Below the pieces are notes generated by a model. The model ran no database searches and was not told the origin of the DNA. It worked only from the letters and a program-made list of their open reading frames with translations. The position numbers and the translations under genes were made by a program. Below are positions 44,454 through 55,214 of a stretch of DNA of 64,000 bases, piece after piece (position 1 is the stretch's first letter; the number at the start of each line of letters is the position of its first letter). The stretch is from Gari tellinella (lineage: Eukaryota; Mollusca; Bivalvia; Cardiida; Psammobiidae): positions 54,631,358 through 54,695,357 of the forward strand of contig OV277856.1 in NCBI GenBank assembly GCA_922989275.2, read 5' to 3'.

Positions 44454-44632
44454 CAGGGCTCCAGATAAGGAAACTTAGAATATTTATTTCTGCATTAAAC
44501 CCTATGATGTCACTATTTATTTGAATCATCTCTTCGAGACGATCCAAATGAGTAGTAACACCATAGGGGTTGGTGCTGAAATGAGTAAAAAATGTGATTT
44601 GTTCAGTTTACTCCCTCTTGTCTGGAGCCCTG
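44454..44632. mobile_element. Family I foldback, complete ends
   Basis: CAGGGCTCCAGATAAGG ... CTTGTCTGGAGCCCTG; centre TTTGAATCATCTCTTCGAGA and GACGATCCAAAT. TIR style CAGGG is hAT-like, but no clean 8-bp duplication is visible. Confidence 0.85.
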
Positions 44633-44639
44633 TAGGCTG

Positions 44640-45308
44640 GTTTATGCACATTACAGTTTTATTAGATATGAATTGAGTGTGCAAAATTTAGAGACACAGA
44701 CTGCAATTTACTACACTGTGCTGATGCAATCATGCTTCTTTTTTACGATATTACATATAGATATACAGAGGAACCAAGTTGTTTTAATATTTACCATACA
44801 ATAATAGCAATATGATAAATGGCCTCAAGTGAGTTTTAAAACACAATTGAGTTGTTTCATCATTATTTACAAGAGTGAAGTGTAAGAGAATCTACAGCAG
44901 ACTGTGCACAGTAGTTTATTTAGTCATATTTTGTTTCAAGAAACTCTATGAATGAAGTTTGATATATAGACCAATAGAATAATGTGAGGATCTCCTAGCT
45001 GTAGCTAGGATATAAGTGAAATTATTGTTTTGTTTTGCATTTCCACATGTGCATGATACCTTTGCATTTTAAATAAAAGTTACTGTTTCCATTGCTTTTC
45101 AATCCAAGATATTACAATTCTTTGAAAACCTCAATCTCATTCAATGTTGCACACCCATCTATAGCATTAGATCAACCACTCATTCCGCTGAATATCTTTT
45201 TTAAAGATATTTCTTGTTAATCTTTATCTTCTTCTTAATCTTAATCAACTACTTCTACATTTATTTGTATAACTACTTTTACTACAACAACATCATTTAC
45301 TACTGCTA
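44640..45308. other. Unassigned DNA
   Basis: Ends in a CTT/ACT-rich low-complexity stretch (45220-45305). No gene. Confidence 0.4.
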
Positions 45309-45554
45309 CAGTGGAGAATCTGTTATTCTTTCCCGTTTAAACGCAAACGTACGCAAACGCAAAGCACTAAAACGTAGAAAATAACAACTTTTTGACAATT
45401 CTGATAATTCTTGTTTATCTTGGTGGCAAACAGTTTGGAGCCTGATCAGACGCCGGGTTACCCGGCGTCTGATCTGGCTCCAAACTGTTTGCACTGCAAA
45501 TAATAGTTTTAGCGTAAACGCGTTTATTGGGAAAGAATAACAGATTCTCCACTG
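45309..45554 (-). mobile_element. Family A MITE, A1
   Basis: Complete with TA on both sides; lies beside the CT-rich stretch. Confidence 0.97.
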
Positions 45555-45559
45555 TATTA

Positions 45560-45660
45560 CATTGCTTACCCTCTACAACAACACCAAATGGGGGAGATAG
45601 ATATTGTGTATGTTGTTCGGAGGGATTTGTTGAAAGGGAGAAAGTATTAATGCCCATTAC
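45560..45660 (+). mobile_element. Family C fragment
   Basis: CTTACCCTCTACAACAACAC, TATGTTGTTCGGAGGGA; only the left end, no hairpin. Confidence 0.7.
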
Positions 45661-46061
45661 AGAGCTGACTGCGACATGAAACTTCAGCAGTTTTGTACCG
45701 ATGTGAACTCAAATGTGTTTTTTTCTTTGTATAAGGCATACGAATTACATTTCGGAGGCATATGCATTTCCAGTGGGTTGCACGTGCAAATTAATCAAAA
45801 TCACGTCTTTTCAAATAAACTAAAAATCTCTTCATACCAAGTGCTAGATTTATTATTGATGGATGGCAAATATACCTGAAATATTGTGGGCAAAAAAATT
45901 AAATTGATACGTCTTCTAGATATCAAACTATCTAAATAGTGCATATTTTCTTATGGAATTGAGTAGAATCGTAATTTCGTCAGTATATAAACGTTTCTTT
46001 CAATATCTGACTGACTGCATCTTCAAATCTTTCATAGCGAATATTTGTTCGTATGCTTTAA
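45661..46061. other. Unassigned DNA
   Basis: An open 67-codon frame at 45676-45879 has no recognisable domain; it is probably chance. Confidence 0.35.
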
Positions 46062-46232
46062 CCCCTTCATCCACTTTAGCGTTTTTAAACATGTTGGCTA
46101 AATTAGCATATCATATTCAGATATAACGTAGTTTTGATTAACGAAATTTAGAGAGTCAAACATGTTGGATCCTGATCAGATGGATTCAATGTGTTTGCAA
46201 AATCCGCATTACTCGCCTATGGTTGTGAATTG
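46062..46232 (+). mobile_element. Family B MITE, apex lost
   Basis: TTAA|CCCCTTCATCCAC ... CTATGGTTGTGAATTG|ATTAA. Hairpin collapsed to GTTGGATCCTGATCAGATGGATTCAA. Confidence 0.7.
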
Positions 46233-46236
46233 ATTA

Positions 46237-46722
46237 ACAGTTTCCCTAATAGAAACGCTTTTTAGCACATTCAATTTATTCCTACGCCAAAGAAAATAGT
46301 TCCAAATGACACAGTCATGAATATGCACATTAAGAAATATGTTATATATCCTAGGAAGTTGTAGCTTAAAGCAGGTTGAAAGTAAGCAGAATGCGCCTTA
46401 ACCCTTTCCCCAATAGAAGCGACTTTTAGCGTATATAATTTATTCCTCCGCTGAAGAAAATAGTTCCAGTTAATACCCTCATGAACAGTTACCATAACAA
46501 ATATTTTTATATAGCCTAGCAGATGTCAGATTAAATCAGGCTAAAAGTAAAGCAGAATGTGCCTTAAGGCACATTCTGCTTTACTTTCAACCTGATTTAA
46601 GTGATCACCTGTCTTTAATGTTATAAACAGGTTATTAGGTAAAGGGATAAGGCGCATTCTGCTTTACTTTCAACCTGCTTTAAATGGTCGCCTGTCTAGA
46701 GGCAGGCTATTGCAGGAAAAGG
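46237..46722 (+). mobile_element. Family E MITE split by another family E copy
   Basis: Outer left half from TTAA|CAGTTTCCCTAATAG to GAATGCGCC. The outer right half resumes at 46651 (GGCGCATTCTGCTTTACTTT) and ends about CAGGAAAAGG. The split is exactly at the TTAA in the palindrome centre. Confidence 0.88.
46402..46646 (+). mobile_element. Family E MITE, inner copy
   Basis: TTAA|CCCTTTCCCCAATAG ... TTATTAGGTAAAGGG|ATAA; palindrome GAATGTGCCTTAAGGCACATT. Confidence 0.93.
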
Positions 46723-47019
46723 ATTGCCAGGAAAAGAGTTGCCTACTACAAACAAATTGATTAATAGTTTTATTTGGAATCTTGTTAAACAAAGTTGTCA
46801 TTTCAGAATAACCCCTAGCGCATTAATCTTTACATATTTATCTATTATAAATCCAAAACGTTACACGCGAAATGATATATGAAGCACATGCATGGTCTTT
46901 GACACTGCAAAGACTTTTTAATCAAGTTACGTAAATAAACGACCTTCTTGAATCATTTCAGCATATGTATCATAAAAGTAGAGTGTTTATCTTTGTACTG
47001 CTATTTTGTGATTATATTT

Positions 47020-47090
47020 GCATTTGCAAACAGTTTGAATCATGATCAGACGCCGAGTAACTCTGATCTAAACTGTTTGACGATGATATT
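47020..47090. repeat. Hairpin core, half apex
   Basis: GCAAACAGTTTGAATCATGATC...GCCGAGTAACTCTGATCTAA ACTGTTTGACG; the right upper stem is missing. Confidence 0.7.
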
Positions 47091-47240
47091 AATGTTTTTG
47101 CAGTTTATCAATGTTTATTTTCAGAATAAAAGCAAAAATAAATGTAAACAACATGTGTTTAGTAAGCGATGTTATAGCAGAAACGAAATATGAGCAATGT
47201 GTCTATTGAACACGTTGAATTATGGTTTCTTTGCAACACA

Positions 47241-47591
47241 TCGTCCTTTCTCTACAACGACACCCAATGGGACCAAAACATTGTGTGCGTTGTTAGGAGG
47301 GAATCGTTATAGGGAGTGAACTTATGAATTAATTTATATCTTCAAACAGCTTGAATCCAGATCAGACGCCGCGTTACGCGGCGTCTGATCTGGATTCAAG
47401 CTGTTTGTCACTCGTCATTAAGTTATTATTTCTGTTAAAATGTCTATTGTGTAACTTTGAGAAAGACAGCAGACGACAAACATAAGCAGACGACATTGCA
47501 GCCACGAAAGCTTTAGATATGATTGTCTTGGTTAGGGAACTGTGGCATTATGTCATTGTAAGGAGGGAATCGTTGTAGAGAGGGAACACTG
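47241..47591 (+). mobile_element. Family C MITE, perfect hairpin
   Basis: TCGTCCTTTCTCTACAACGAC ... GTTGTAGAGAGGGAACACTG|TA. The hairpin pairs AAACAGCTTGAATCCAGATC with its exact complement, apex GCCGCGTTACGCGGC. Confidence 0.92.
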
Positions 47592-47640
47592 TAATAGATT
47601 ATACGTCATTCCTTCCCGTTTAACGAAACGAAGCACGTTA

Positions 47641-48175
47641 CAATGATCCCTCCCTACAACTGCCCTCCAAACATTGACTCCCTCCCTACAACTGCCCTCC
47701 AAACATTGATTCCCTCCCTACAACTGCCCTCCAAAAATTGACTCACTCCCTACAACTGCCCTCCAAACATTGATTCCCTCCCTACAACTGCCCTCCAAAC
47801 ATTGATTCCCTCCCTACAACTGCCCTCCAAAAATTGACTCCCTCCTTACAACAATGTTTGTCGCTGTTTCCTAAGACAATACTGTCTAACAATTACACTG
47901 CTGCAATATCGCCTGTTTAAAATGGTCGTTCGCTGCTTTCTCAAAGTTACACTTTCTGTTCCTAAGTAACTGTCATAATGACGAGTGGCAAACAGCTTGA
48001 ATCCAGCTCAAACGCCGTGTTACGCGGCGTCTGATGTGAATTCGCGCTGTTTGCAAATGTTAGCATAGTCGTGCTAAGCATTTTAAGGATATTATTTTCC
48101 CTCCTTATAACGACTCCCTCCAAACAACACACACAATCATTGTCTCCCATTCAACGTTGCTGTAGGGAGGGACTG
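47641..48175 (-). mobile_element. Family C MITE with 32-bp tandem expansion
   Basis: TA|CAATGATCCCTCCCTACAAC ... GCTGTAGGGAGGGACTG|TA. Inside, TTTCCTAAGACAATACTGTC, CAATATCGCCTG and the hairpin 47985-48055 are in normal order. Confidence 0.92.
47647..47838. repeat. Six-copy 32-bp tandem repeat
   Basis: Unit TCCCTCCCTACAACTGCCCT plus CCAAACATTGAC, 6 x 32 bp. It is made from the terminal segment of the family C element. Units differ at one or two bases. Confidence 0.96.
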
Positions 48176-48250
48176 TACAATAACATGCTGCAATAATAGA
48201 ATCTTTGAAATAATCGAACGAATGTTTTTTATCTGAGTGTCTAACCTTAA

Positions 48251-48719
48251 CGACATTTGTGCCCAGTGGATTATTCCATGTTGGTGTATTGGATTAGTCC
48301 TTTTTTATCAAAGGGGTGCCTGTTCAAAAATTTCATTTTCATTTTCTTTTATATTGAAATTCCTTTCAGCAAACAGTGTAGACTCTGATCAGACGCCGCA
48401 TAATGCTGCGTCTGATCAGAGTCTACGCTGTTTGCTTATGCTCCACACAGTGGAGAATCTGTTATTCTTTCCCGTTTAAACGCAAACGTACGCAAACGCA
48501 AAGCACTAAAACGTAGAAAAGAACAACTTTTGGACAATTCTGATTTTTCATGTTTATCTTGGTGGCAAACAGTTTGGAGCCTGATCAGACGCCGGGTTAC
48601 CCGGCGTCCGATCTGGCTCAAAACTGTTTGCACTGCAAATAATAGTTTTAGCGTAAACGCGTTTATTGGGAAAGAGTAACAGATTCTACACTGTATATGG
48701 GATCGTGGGCACAAATGGG
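48251..48719 (+). mobile_element. Family D MITE interrupted by a family A copy
   Basis: TTAA|CGACATTTGTGCCCAG ... GGGCACAAATGGG|TTA. The hairpin AACAGTGTAGACTCTGATC...GCCGCATAATGCTGC is perfect apart from one apex pair. The insertion is about 15 bp right of the hairpin. Confidence 0.92.
48448..48693 (-). mobile_element. Family A MITE, A1, nested in family D
   Basis: Complete; the left flank reads CACA rather than TA, the right TATA. Right end AGATTCTACACTG. Confidence 0.95.
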
Positions 48720-48885
48720 TTACGGTTCAATAACAATGTATGCTCGTGATCTTATCCATTGAATGCGTATATTACCGTGTTTTATGTGAGTTACTCTAGT
48801 TTACATAATCTGATCATCATAGAAACTGTTTATCATCGATATATCAAATCTCCTTGCATACAACATTGCTATTTTACAGAGCATA

Positions 48886-49133
48886 CAGTGGAGAAAACGT
48901 TATTCTTTCCCAATAAACGCGTTTACGCTAAAACTATTATTTCCAGTGCAAACGTTTTGGAGCCAGATCAGAGGCCCGGTAAACCCGGTTTCTGATCAGG
49001 CTCCAAACAGTTTGCGACTCAGATAAAAATGAAAAGTCAAAATTGTCAAAAGGTTGTCATTTTCTACATTTTAGTGTTTTGCCCTTGCGTTTCGTTTGCG
49101 TTTGAACGGGAAAGAATAACGTTTTCTCCACTG
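48886..49133 (+). mobile_element. Family A MITE, A2
   Basis: Complete TIR pair CAGTGGAGAAAACG / CGTTTTCTCCACTG. The apex is changed (GAGGCCCGGTAAACCCGGTTTC). Confidence 0.95.
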
Positions 49134-49439
49134 TAAGGTTTCCATAATTATACACTAGAGGAACATGTTTTAATGTTAAACATCGTTAGAAACTTTCGAT
49201 CCAGAAATTAACCATTTTTATAATGGATATTGAATATTCATGCTTTCTCAAAATAGTTTAAAAGTTGTATTGTACAGGCAAGACAGTCGCGTGCGTTCTC
49301 GGTCTATAGGAAGTGTTATAGTATTTATTTCACGAACAAATATACATATAATTATATATACAATATGAGAGAGATTGTGGTCATTCACCTCTTTCAAGTA
49401 CATGTATATCAGTTATTGATCGCCAACCAAACCCGCATA
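49134..49439. other. Unassigned AT-rich DNA
   Basis: No feature recognised. Confidence 0.4.
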
Positions 49440-49633
49440 CAGTCGAACTTCGATATTTCGAACTCGGTTAAGTCGAATATATCCGTATTTCACAGTTAAA
49501 ACGCGGCTAAGCCGCGTTTTAACTTTAAAACACGGGTATGTTCTCCTAAACCAAGCTTGAAATAAAGCAAACTCATGTTTCGAAATATCGGGTTCTTCGA
49601 GTTAAGCGAGTTCGAGATATCGAAGTTCTACTG
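49440..49633. mobile_element. Family H foldback
   Basis: TA|CAGTCGAACTTCGATATTTC ... GATATCGAAGTTCTACTG|TA; centre AAAACGCGGCTAAGCCGCGTTTT. Confidence 0.93.
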
Positions 49634-49692
49634 TAGTTCTATACAATAACTTCTGTGCATAGTACTGTAGCCACTCGATCTGAAACCAACAG

Positions 49693-50324
49693 CAGTGCCC
49701 CCTCTCTACAACAACAGCCAATAAGAGACAAAGATTGTATATGCTGTTCGGAGGGAGTTGTTATAGGGAAAGAAAGATAATACCCTTAGAGCACGACTTG
49801 GCTTAGTTACATTTGCAAACAGATCCAATCAACAACAGACGCCGCGTCTTTTTTTCTTCTATCCACATGCCCAATATGTAACTTTGAGAAAAACAACAAT
49901 TTAAGCAGCCGATATTACAGCAGTGAAATAGTTTAGACATAATTGTTGGTTATGGGAATAGGGGCAAACATTGTTGTAAGGAAGTAATCGTTATTCAGAG
50001 GCCCGTTGTAGGGAGGGATTTTAATTTGATTTGATTTGTTTTGATTTTACGTCGCTTTCAACAGTATTTCAGTCATATCGCGACGTCCAGCTAAGTACAG
50101 GTGGAGGAAGACCCCAGAAGTCCTTTATGCACTGTTTCAGGCACAAATTGGCAACTGGGTAGAACCACCGACCTTCCGCAAGCCAGCTGGATGGTTTCCC
50201 CACATGAAAAATCCGAACAACCCTACTGGGATTCGAACTCACAGCGGTGAGGAGCTTAGTGATGCAAGTCACAGTGACTATACTACTAGGCCACGGAGGC
50301 CCCTGTTGTAGGGAGGTAGCACTA
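49693..50324 (+). mobile_element. Family C MITE carrying a SINE
   Basis: CAGTGCCCCCTCTCTACAAC ... TGTTGTAGGGAGGTAGCACTA. The hairpin is damaged (GCAAACAGATCCAATCAAC ... AGACGCCGCGTC). The SINE lies near the right terminus. Confidence 0.8.
50024..50306 (-). mobile_element. tRNA-derived SINE
   Basis: On the minus strand the head has an A-box-like TGGCCTAGTAGT and a B box GTTCGAATCCC (RNA polymerase III promoter). A central region GGTCGGTGGTTCTACCCAGT follows, then a 3' tail CGCGATATGACTGAAATACT and GACGTAAAATC, ending in AAATC repeats. The flanking GTTGTAGGGAGG occurs on both sides (about 50004 and 50305), a likely 12-bp target duplication. This matches the build of widespread metazoan tRNA-SINEs. 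Confidence 0.88.
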
Positions 50325-50682
50325 CTTTTAAACAAAAAGCTCCTATATGAGCTTTATGTAAAACAGAAGTCCCGGGATTTTATATGTGTGCAATGAAAGC
50401 AGACGACAAAGTTTAGAATTGATGACGTCATGACAGTTGAAGGGAATAGCCATACACTGGCGCTACTGTAGGCAAATAGAACACCTGTCATTTATTCCTC
50501 GTGTTTCTATCATACTCACATCAAAGGATTGTTTAAATTTTAATCTTGATAACATATCTATCAATTATTTGCATGGATTCATCTGTATTAGCACGTTCAA
50601 CGGAGAATACGGAAACTTCATTATTCTTTCCCATTAGACAAGTTTATGCTACTGTGGAGAGGACGTATTCGTTCCCGTTTAA

Positions 50683-50923
50683 CCCTATTCCCTATAGCCT
50701 GTTTCTAGTTTTGAAAATATGTGACTACTAAAAGCAGGTTGAAAGTAAAGCAGAATGCGCCTTAAGGCGCATTCTGCTTTACTTTCAGCCTACTTTAAGC
50801 TACCATCTGCTAGAATAAAATTAATTCTTATTATACATATTCATGACTGTACAAATTGGAACTATTTTCTTCAGTTCGGGAATAAATTAAAGACGTAAAA
50901 AGGCGTATGTATGGGTTAATTGG
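50683..50923 (-). mobile_element. Family E MITE nested in family A
   Basis: Inserted at the TTAA of GTTTAAACG with TTAA duplicated. Ends CCCTATTCCCTATAG ... ATGTATGGGTTAATTGG; palindrome GAATGCGCCTTAAGGCGCAT. Confidence 0.93.
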
Positions 50924-51089
50924 TTAAACGCAAACGAAACGCAAACGTACTGTTATAAAATGGTGACAATGACAAGATGTTGACTGTTCTGACTATTCAT
51001 TTTAATCTGAATGACAAACAGCTAGGAGCTTGACCAGACGCCGGTCAACCTGGCGTCTGATCTGACTCTAAACTGTTTGCAAAAGAAAT

Positions 51090-52655
51090 AAAACAAGAGT
51101 TGTCAGAGAGACAACAAAGCTCGCCACCGGCACCTTTAGAAACTTAAAAGCACACTCAAGGTCACAGAGGTCAACCTTTTTGCCTGCATGGAAAGGTCTT
51201 GTCCATATACACTGGCAAATCAAGTATGAAAATAACACCTCAAAGGACATAGGAATTATAAGCATTTTTGAAACCTAAACGCAGATTTCGAAACCTAAAA
51301 CCTTTCGCGACCTTAGTTCAAGGTCAATGACACTGGGCTAATTTTTTGCATGCATGGAAAGTTCTTGTCCATATACACATGCATGCCAAATATGAAAGAA
51401 ATATCTCAATGGATATATGAGTTAAAGAAATTTTGAGAAACCTAAACGCAGACGCGGGTCCTAAGTTCAAGGTCAAAGTCAGAGGGCTCAAACATTTTGC
51501 ATGCAAGGAAAGATCTTGTCCATATACACATGCAAACTGAATATGAAAGGAATATTTCAATGGACAAAGGAGTAATAAAAATTTTGAGAAACCAAAACAC
51601 AGATTTCGAAAACTAAACATGGGCCCTAAGTTCAAGGTCAAGGTCACAGGGGTCTAAAGTTTGCTGTGCCTGGAAAGGTATTGTCCATATACACACATAA
51701 ACAAACTATGAAAGCAATACCTCAAGGGACATAGAAGTAAAAGGCATTTTTCAAAACCTAAACACAGGCCCTAAGTTCAAGGTCATAGGGTCCCAATTTA
51801 TCTGTGCATGGAAAGGTCTTGTCCATATACACACACATACCAACTATGAAAGCAATACCTCAAAGGATATAGAAGTTAAAGGCATTTTTCGAAACCTAAA
51901 CGCAGATTTCGAAACCTAAACACATGCCCTAAGTCCAAGGTCAAGGTCACAGGGGTCTAAATTTTTCAGAGCATGTAAAGGTATTGTCCATATACACATA
52001 CATACCAACTATGAAAGCAATACTTCAATGGACATAGAAGTTAAAGGCATTTTTCTAAACCTAAAGACAGGTTTCGAAACCTAAACGCAGGCCCTAAGTT
52101 CAAGGTCAAGGTCACAGGGGTCCAAATTTTTCTGTGCATGGAAAGGTCTTGTCCATATACACACACATACCAACTATGGAAGCAATACCTCAAGGGACAT
52201 AGAAGACAAAGGCATTTTTCGAAACCTAAACGCATATTACGAAACCTAAACGCAGGCCCTAAGTTCAAGGTCAAGGGAGTCTAAATTTTTCTGAGCATGG
52301 AAAGGTCTTGTCTATATACACACACATACCAACTATGGAAGCAATACCTCAAGGGACATAGAAGTTAAAGGCATTTTTCGAAACCTAAACGCAGATTTCG
52401 AAACCTAAACGCAGGCCCTAAGTTCAAGGTCAAGGTCACAGGAGTCAAAAATGTTCTGTGCATGGGAAGGTCTTGTCCATATACACACACATACCAACTA
52501 TGAAAGCAATGCCTCAAGGGACATAGAAGCTATAGACATTTTCTTTAAATTGTTTACGCCGTTCACGACGACGCCGACGACAACGACAACAACGACGACT
52601 ACACCGGGGGTATTGCAATAGCTCGTCATGTACTACGTACAGGCGAGCTAAAAAT
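51090..52655. mobile_element. Pearl-like element with ~160-bp tandem repeats
   Basis: About nine units, each with CTTGTCCATATACACAC, ACCAACTATGAAAGCAATAC, CTCAAGGGACATAGAAG, TTTCGAAACCTAAACGCAG and TAAGTTCAAGGTCAAGGTCA. The 5' end is AACAAGAGTTGTCAGAGAGA with AAAGCTCGCC. The 3' end is CGACGACGCCGACGACAACG then AATAGCTCGTC ... GGCGAGCTAAAAA. Such elements are common in bivalves; Helitron relationship is inference. Confidence 0.8.
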
Positions 52656-52861
52656 GTTTTTGCGTAAACGCATTTATAGGGAAAGAATAACGTCTTCTTC
52701 ACTGTATGATATTCATTGAAAATATTTATCCAATGCAAACAGTTTGGGGCAAGATCAAACGCCGGGTAACGCGACATCTGATAAGACTCCAAAGTGAAGG
52801 CAATGAAATCGTCTATATTTGTATGTGGTTGTCCTTTTTCTGTATTTATAGTTTTGTTTTA

Positions 52862-53135
52862 CCCGTTCGGCGCCGAAGTTGCATGTTGTTGACTTTTCAA
52901 ACAGTTTAGATCCAGATCAGACGCCGCGCCGTGAGAACAATCTAAGACTCAACTCTTCAGTTTTATAACCTTTGGCCAAGACGCTGAGAAACACAGTGTC
53001 TGATCAGGTCCCATGCTTATGAAGCATTTGTTTTGTATCTGAAAGCTCAAATCTGACCAATCAAATGCTTGAGAACGATCTCAGACTCAACTCAAACGGA
53101 CCCTGGATACAAACTTTGTGCTACAATAATCTGTA
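52862..53135 (+). mobile_element. Family B copy interrupted in its hairpin
   Basis: CCCGTTCGGCGCCGAAGTTGC, hairpin left arm CAAACAGTTTAGATCCAGATC...GCCGCG, then family G-like sequence (AGACTCAACTCTTCAGTTTT, CTCAAATCTGACCAATCAAA, TGCTTGAGAACGATCTCAG), then a hairpin-like right arm GACCCTGGATACAAACTTTG. Damaged overall. Confidence 0.65.
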
Positions 53136-53223
53136 AAATAGAGCCGAATAGGATAAAGACATGACATGATTAAAACTTTCATTTTACATGCCTAGCATTG
53201 ATTGAATTTTATAGCATGATGTA

Positions 53224-53445
53224 CAGTGGAGAAAACGTTATTCTTTCCCGTTTAAACGCAAACGCAAAACACTAAAATGGAGAAAATTACAACATTTTTA
53301 TTAGTTTAACTATTCATTTAATCTGGGTGGTAAACAGTTTGGAGCCTGATCAGACGCGTCTGATCTGCCTCCAAAATGTTTGCATTGGAAATAATAGTTT
53401 TAGCGTAAACGCGTTTATTGGGAAAGAATAACGTTTTCTCCACTG
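53224..53445 (-). mobile_element. Family A MITE, A2, apex deleted
   Basis: Complete TIRs with TA. The hairpin reads GAGCCTGATCAGACGCGTCTGATCTGCCTC: the apical GCCGGG/CCCGGC stem and loop are gone. Confidence 0.95.
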
Positions 53446-53672
53446 TACTAGCCTTGAGATATAGCGTATCTCATCGTGCAGTAACCGCAAGCAAATATGA
53501 TAACCATGTTGATAAACAAAATTTGTTTTTATTTTCAATAACCGTGGAATTAATTGATATTCAAACCTGCATTCTGTGTTCTTATTGGCTATAGCACGCA
53601 GACGATTCGCCTGAGGAACTGAACAACTGAAAGTTGGATGATTTGATATTATTCTCAAATAGTTAAATTTAA

Positions 53673-53893
53673 CCCATTTTTACCCAGTGAATTCTTGTAG
53701 GTTTATATATTGGATTAGTCCATTTTTTATCAAAGGGATGCCTGGTCATAATTTTCTTTTTCACTTTGTTTTATACTGAAATTCCTATCAGCAAACAGTG
53801 TAGACTCTGACCAGACGCCGCATAATGCGGCGTCTGATCAGAGTCTACACTGTTTGTCCATGTCCAATATATGGGATCGTTGGCACAAATGGG
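53673..53893 (+). mobile_element. Family D MITE, uninterrupted
   Basis: TTAA|CCCATTTTTACCCAG ... CGTTGGCACAAATGGG|TTAA. Hairpin AACAGTGTAGACTCTGACC...GCCGCATAATGCGGC. It serves as the empty-site reference for 48251-48719. Confidence 0.93.
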
Positions 53894-53932
53894 TTAATGT
53901 TTTCAGACAAGAGCTACATTTAAACTTGTGTT

Positions 53933-54085
53933 AACTCACTCACCCCTGAAATATCAAATTGACATTTTGAAATTCTAAATAAGTCTAGTCCACTATTATT
54001 GGTTTTTTGCAATATAGAGCAATATGACAAACAGAGCAGACACGGATTAGAAGGCTTATTTGCCTCTGATCTTTGAGTATGTTAC
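53933..54085 (-). mobile_element. Family K fragment
   Basis: TTAA|CTCACTCACCCCTGAAAT ... GTCTAGTCCACTATT, ACAAACAGAGCAGACACGG: one arm and half of a hairpin, inverted relative to 17650-17890. Confidence 0.55.
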
Positions 54086-54590
54086 ATGGATTAAGTGTGA
54101 TCAGGTTATACGTGAAATCCTAAAAATTAGGGATTTCACGAAAACCCTAAATCCCCCAGGGAAAAGGCGTAATTTTGAAGCTTTTCGTTGATTTTTGAGA
54201 AATATTTGGCAATTACTTTTAGTAAAAGTAATGAATCTTACCCCGTTTAGTTCATTAAGTTCAAAGGCAAGTACCTCGCTATGAAAAATGTTGTTAACCT
54301 CATTAACAAGACAGATGACTTAGTTTATTAGTTGTCCTGTTTTAAATGCACACTGTTCACTTATTTTTATTCAGTTGTGCAAGAAACTTTGAATGAGCGT
54401 TTATTAGACCATGCTTTTTCAAGAAAGCATGATGTTTTAAACAAATAGAAATGTCGTGATAGTAAAAACCAATGAATTGGGTGAAAAAAGGGACATTTCA
54501 TCAATTCCCTAAAACGCCCAGTGATTACGTGTAATCCCTAAAATTTTCAGGGATTACGCATAATCTCTGATTACACGTAATCCATGTAAC
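54081..54590. mobile_element. Foldback with GTTACATGGATTA ends
   Basis: GTTACATGGATTAAGTGTGATCAG ... CTGATTACACGTAATCCATG TAAC. Inner sub-palindromes (AATCCCTAAAATTTTCAGGG ATT type) occur at both ends; the middle is single-copy. Confidence 0.85.
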
Positions 54591-54934
54591 ATATATACCT
54601 TCTGCAACAAGTGTCAAGAAGAAGTGGACTGTTCACGCGTTTTGTAAATGACTCGTATACGTGTGGCTTTGATCCATAGGGTTGAATGATCACTGAAAGA
54701 AAAGGCGCTGAAGTTTTATTGGAAGTCTGTGCATTTCTTTTTCTTCATAAAGGTGTGGTAGACTTTCAGTGTGTCAAAGATCATTTGATCAGTTTGAATT
54801 GAAATTCATCAGAAAAACTTCAGTCCTGAGTCCTGACTGCCAAAAGTGAAATACATATAGCACATAAGTATGCATTGAAACATGTACAACGTGATCACCA
54901 ATTGCAACAAAACAACGTTGTTTCTAATGGTACA

Positions 54935-55104
54935 ATGGTCCGTTTCATAAAACTTTGTATGACGAAGACGGTCGTAGGTCAAAACTTTAAAATGCATTCA
55001 ATTTCTCTATATAATCCTCTCTTGTGACAAGACGATTCCAAAGAGCTGTCACTGACTAGATTAGATGGAACATATGTCGTACGAAGTTTTATGAAACGGG
55101 CCCC
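54935..55104. mobile_element. Family F foldback with target duplication
   Basis: Left ATGGTCCGTTTCATAAAACT, right AGTTTTATGAAACGGGCCCC. Flanks TGGTACA (54928-54934) and TGGTACG (55105-55111). Confidence 0.88.
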
Positions 55105-55214
55105 TGGTACGCTCGTATCTGCTGGACCAAGGACAAAACTGAATATGAAGCTTGAAACGTTCTGTCAGACTCCAAGTTGTTTTTCTTCGGAATGGTCTTC
55201 TAGCACAAGTTGAA

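Larger units (their letters stand above)
50652..52704 (-). mobile_element. Family A MITE, A2, split by two insertions
   Basis: Pieces: 50652-50678 (CTGTGGAGAGGACG ... CCCG), 50928-51090 (ACGCAAACGAAACGC, hairpin 51013-51080) and 52656-52704 (GCGTAAACGCATTTATAGGG ... TCTTCACTG|TA). Together they make one normal family A element, interrupted by a family E copy and a pearl-like element. Confidence 0.88.

Noticed and set aside
47647..47838. CRISPR-like array
   Set aside because: The units are directly adjacent 32-bp tandem repeats without spacers, in a eukaryotic genome.
50024..50306. tRNA gene on the minus strand
   Set aside because: A and B boxes are present, but the body continues into a SINE with a conserved tail and target duplication; no full cloverleaf was evident.
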